From Omphalotus guepiniiformis (taxonomy: Eukaryota > Basidiomycota > Agaricomycetes > Agaricales > Omphalotaceae): a stretch of 64,000 nt of DNA. Within the stretch, counting starts at the first letter, position 1. The number at the start of each line of letters is the position of its first letter. Of the stretch, positions 63,622 through 64,000 are shown piece after piece. The stretch spans positions 248,001 through 312,000 of the forward strand of contig JAQOOI010000061.1 of assembly GCA_028554645.1 (NCBI GenBank). Reading direction: 5' to 3'. Both the position numbers and the translations under genes were made by a program. The notes beneath the pieces were generated by a model. It had not been told where the DNA came from and searched no databases. It worked only from the letters and a program-made list of their open reading frames with translations.

Positions 63622-64000
63622 CTCAAATCAAAATGATGTAGGGTGAGGTGTGACTGGCGTTGTCAGAGATTCCGCACAGTTAGACGCAACAATTGAACTT
63701 TGAATCTGCAGGGTTACAGATGTCTTTATCTCAATCTGGGTGAAAAATGGCAGAGGGTATCTCAAAACACAAGATTCAGACAGAAGGTAAGGGTGGTTTT
63801 CAGGGTTCAGGAGGGATTCAGGACAATCAATCTCGATGTTTAAACTCGATCCAATGGTCAGACAATGCAGGGAACAGTTTCAGATGCAGCACAGACAGTT
63901 TCAGCAGGCAGATTCAGCACAGACAGAACAGCAGTTTCAGCAAAGATTCAGTATCTCTTTCAATTTATCTGCCACAAGGGACTTTACAGAAGTTTTTCAC
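63622..64000. other. Unresolved edge: AAA gene 5' part or another repeat
   Basis: I could not extend the AAA reading frame with confidence beyond about 63600. The last 250 bases are rich in CAGATTCAGCACAGACA-like repeats and do not look coding. They may be promoter, 5' UTR or another inserted element. Confidence 0.4.

Overview
The window looks like an Agaricomycete (basidiomycete) chromosome segment. Introns are short (about 50-60 bp, GT-AG). The gene set fits (ornithine aminotransferase, OPT peptide transporter, DHHC acyltransferase, Pop8-like RNase P subunit). A KDZ transposase with a cysteine-cluster (CxC) module is also present, a hallmark of mushroom-forming fungi. No prokaryotic features were seen.

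Layout. Positions 1-15755 are ordinary host genome: ornithine aminotransferase (-), OPT transporter (-), a Pop8-like RNase P/MRP subunit (-), a DHHC palmitoyltransferase (+) and a Ser/Pro-rich hypothetical gene (-). From 18093 to 22775 lies a repeat, R1. It carries a non-autonomous CACTG-ended element stuffed with an 11-bp minisatellite. From 23337 to the right edge runs a single host gene, an AAA+ ATPase on the minus strand, split by a nest of transposons.

The nest. A Ty1/Copia element (23880-61897, 172-bp LTRs, GAATA target duplication) sits in an intron of the AAA gene. Removing it and one duplication leaves a 56-bp intron with an intact splice phase. Inside the Copia element are: gypsy copy A (24232-30544, intact, CCAAT duplication); a long-TIR DNA element (58806-60633, 8-bp duplication); and a large KDZ element (about 32475-57448). 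The KDZ element is itself interrupted by gypsy copy B (47141-57264, AGCGA duplication). Gypsy B contains repeat R2 (47594-51464), which in turn contains CACTG-ended MITEs. This gives six levels of insertion.

What the genes do together. The KDZ element carries a transposase and a cargo block (38188-46457). At least two cargo proteins have modules resembling the RNase H1 N-terminal/viroplasmin hybrid-binding fold (one single, one tandem). There are also three or four uncharacterised basic or Lys-rich nuclear-looking proteins. This transposon-borne block is the best candidate for an undescribed system. The two gypsy copies are Tf1/sushi-like chromoviruses. They have a C-terminal chromodomain, a candidate -1 slippery heptamer (GGGTTTT) at the gag/pol overlap, and a primer-binding site complementary to the element's own predicted RNA 5' end (self-priming).
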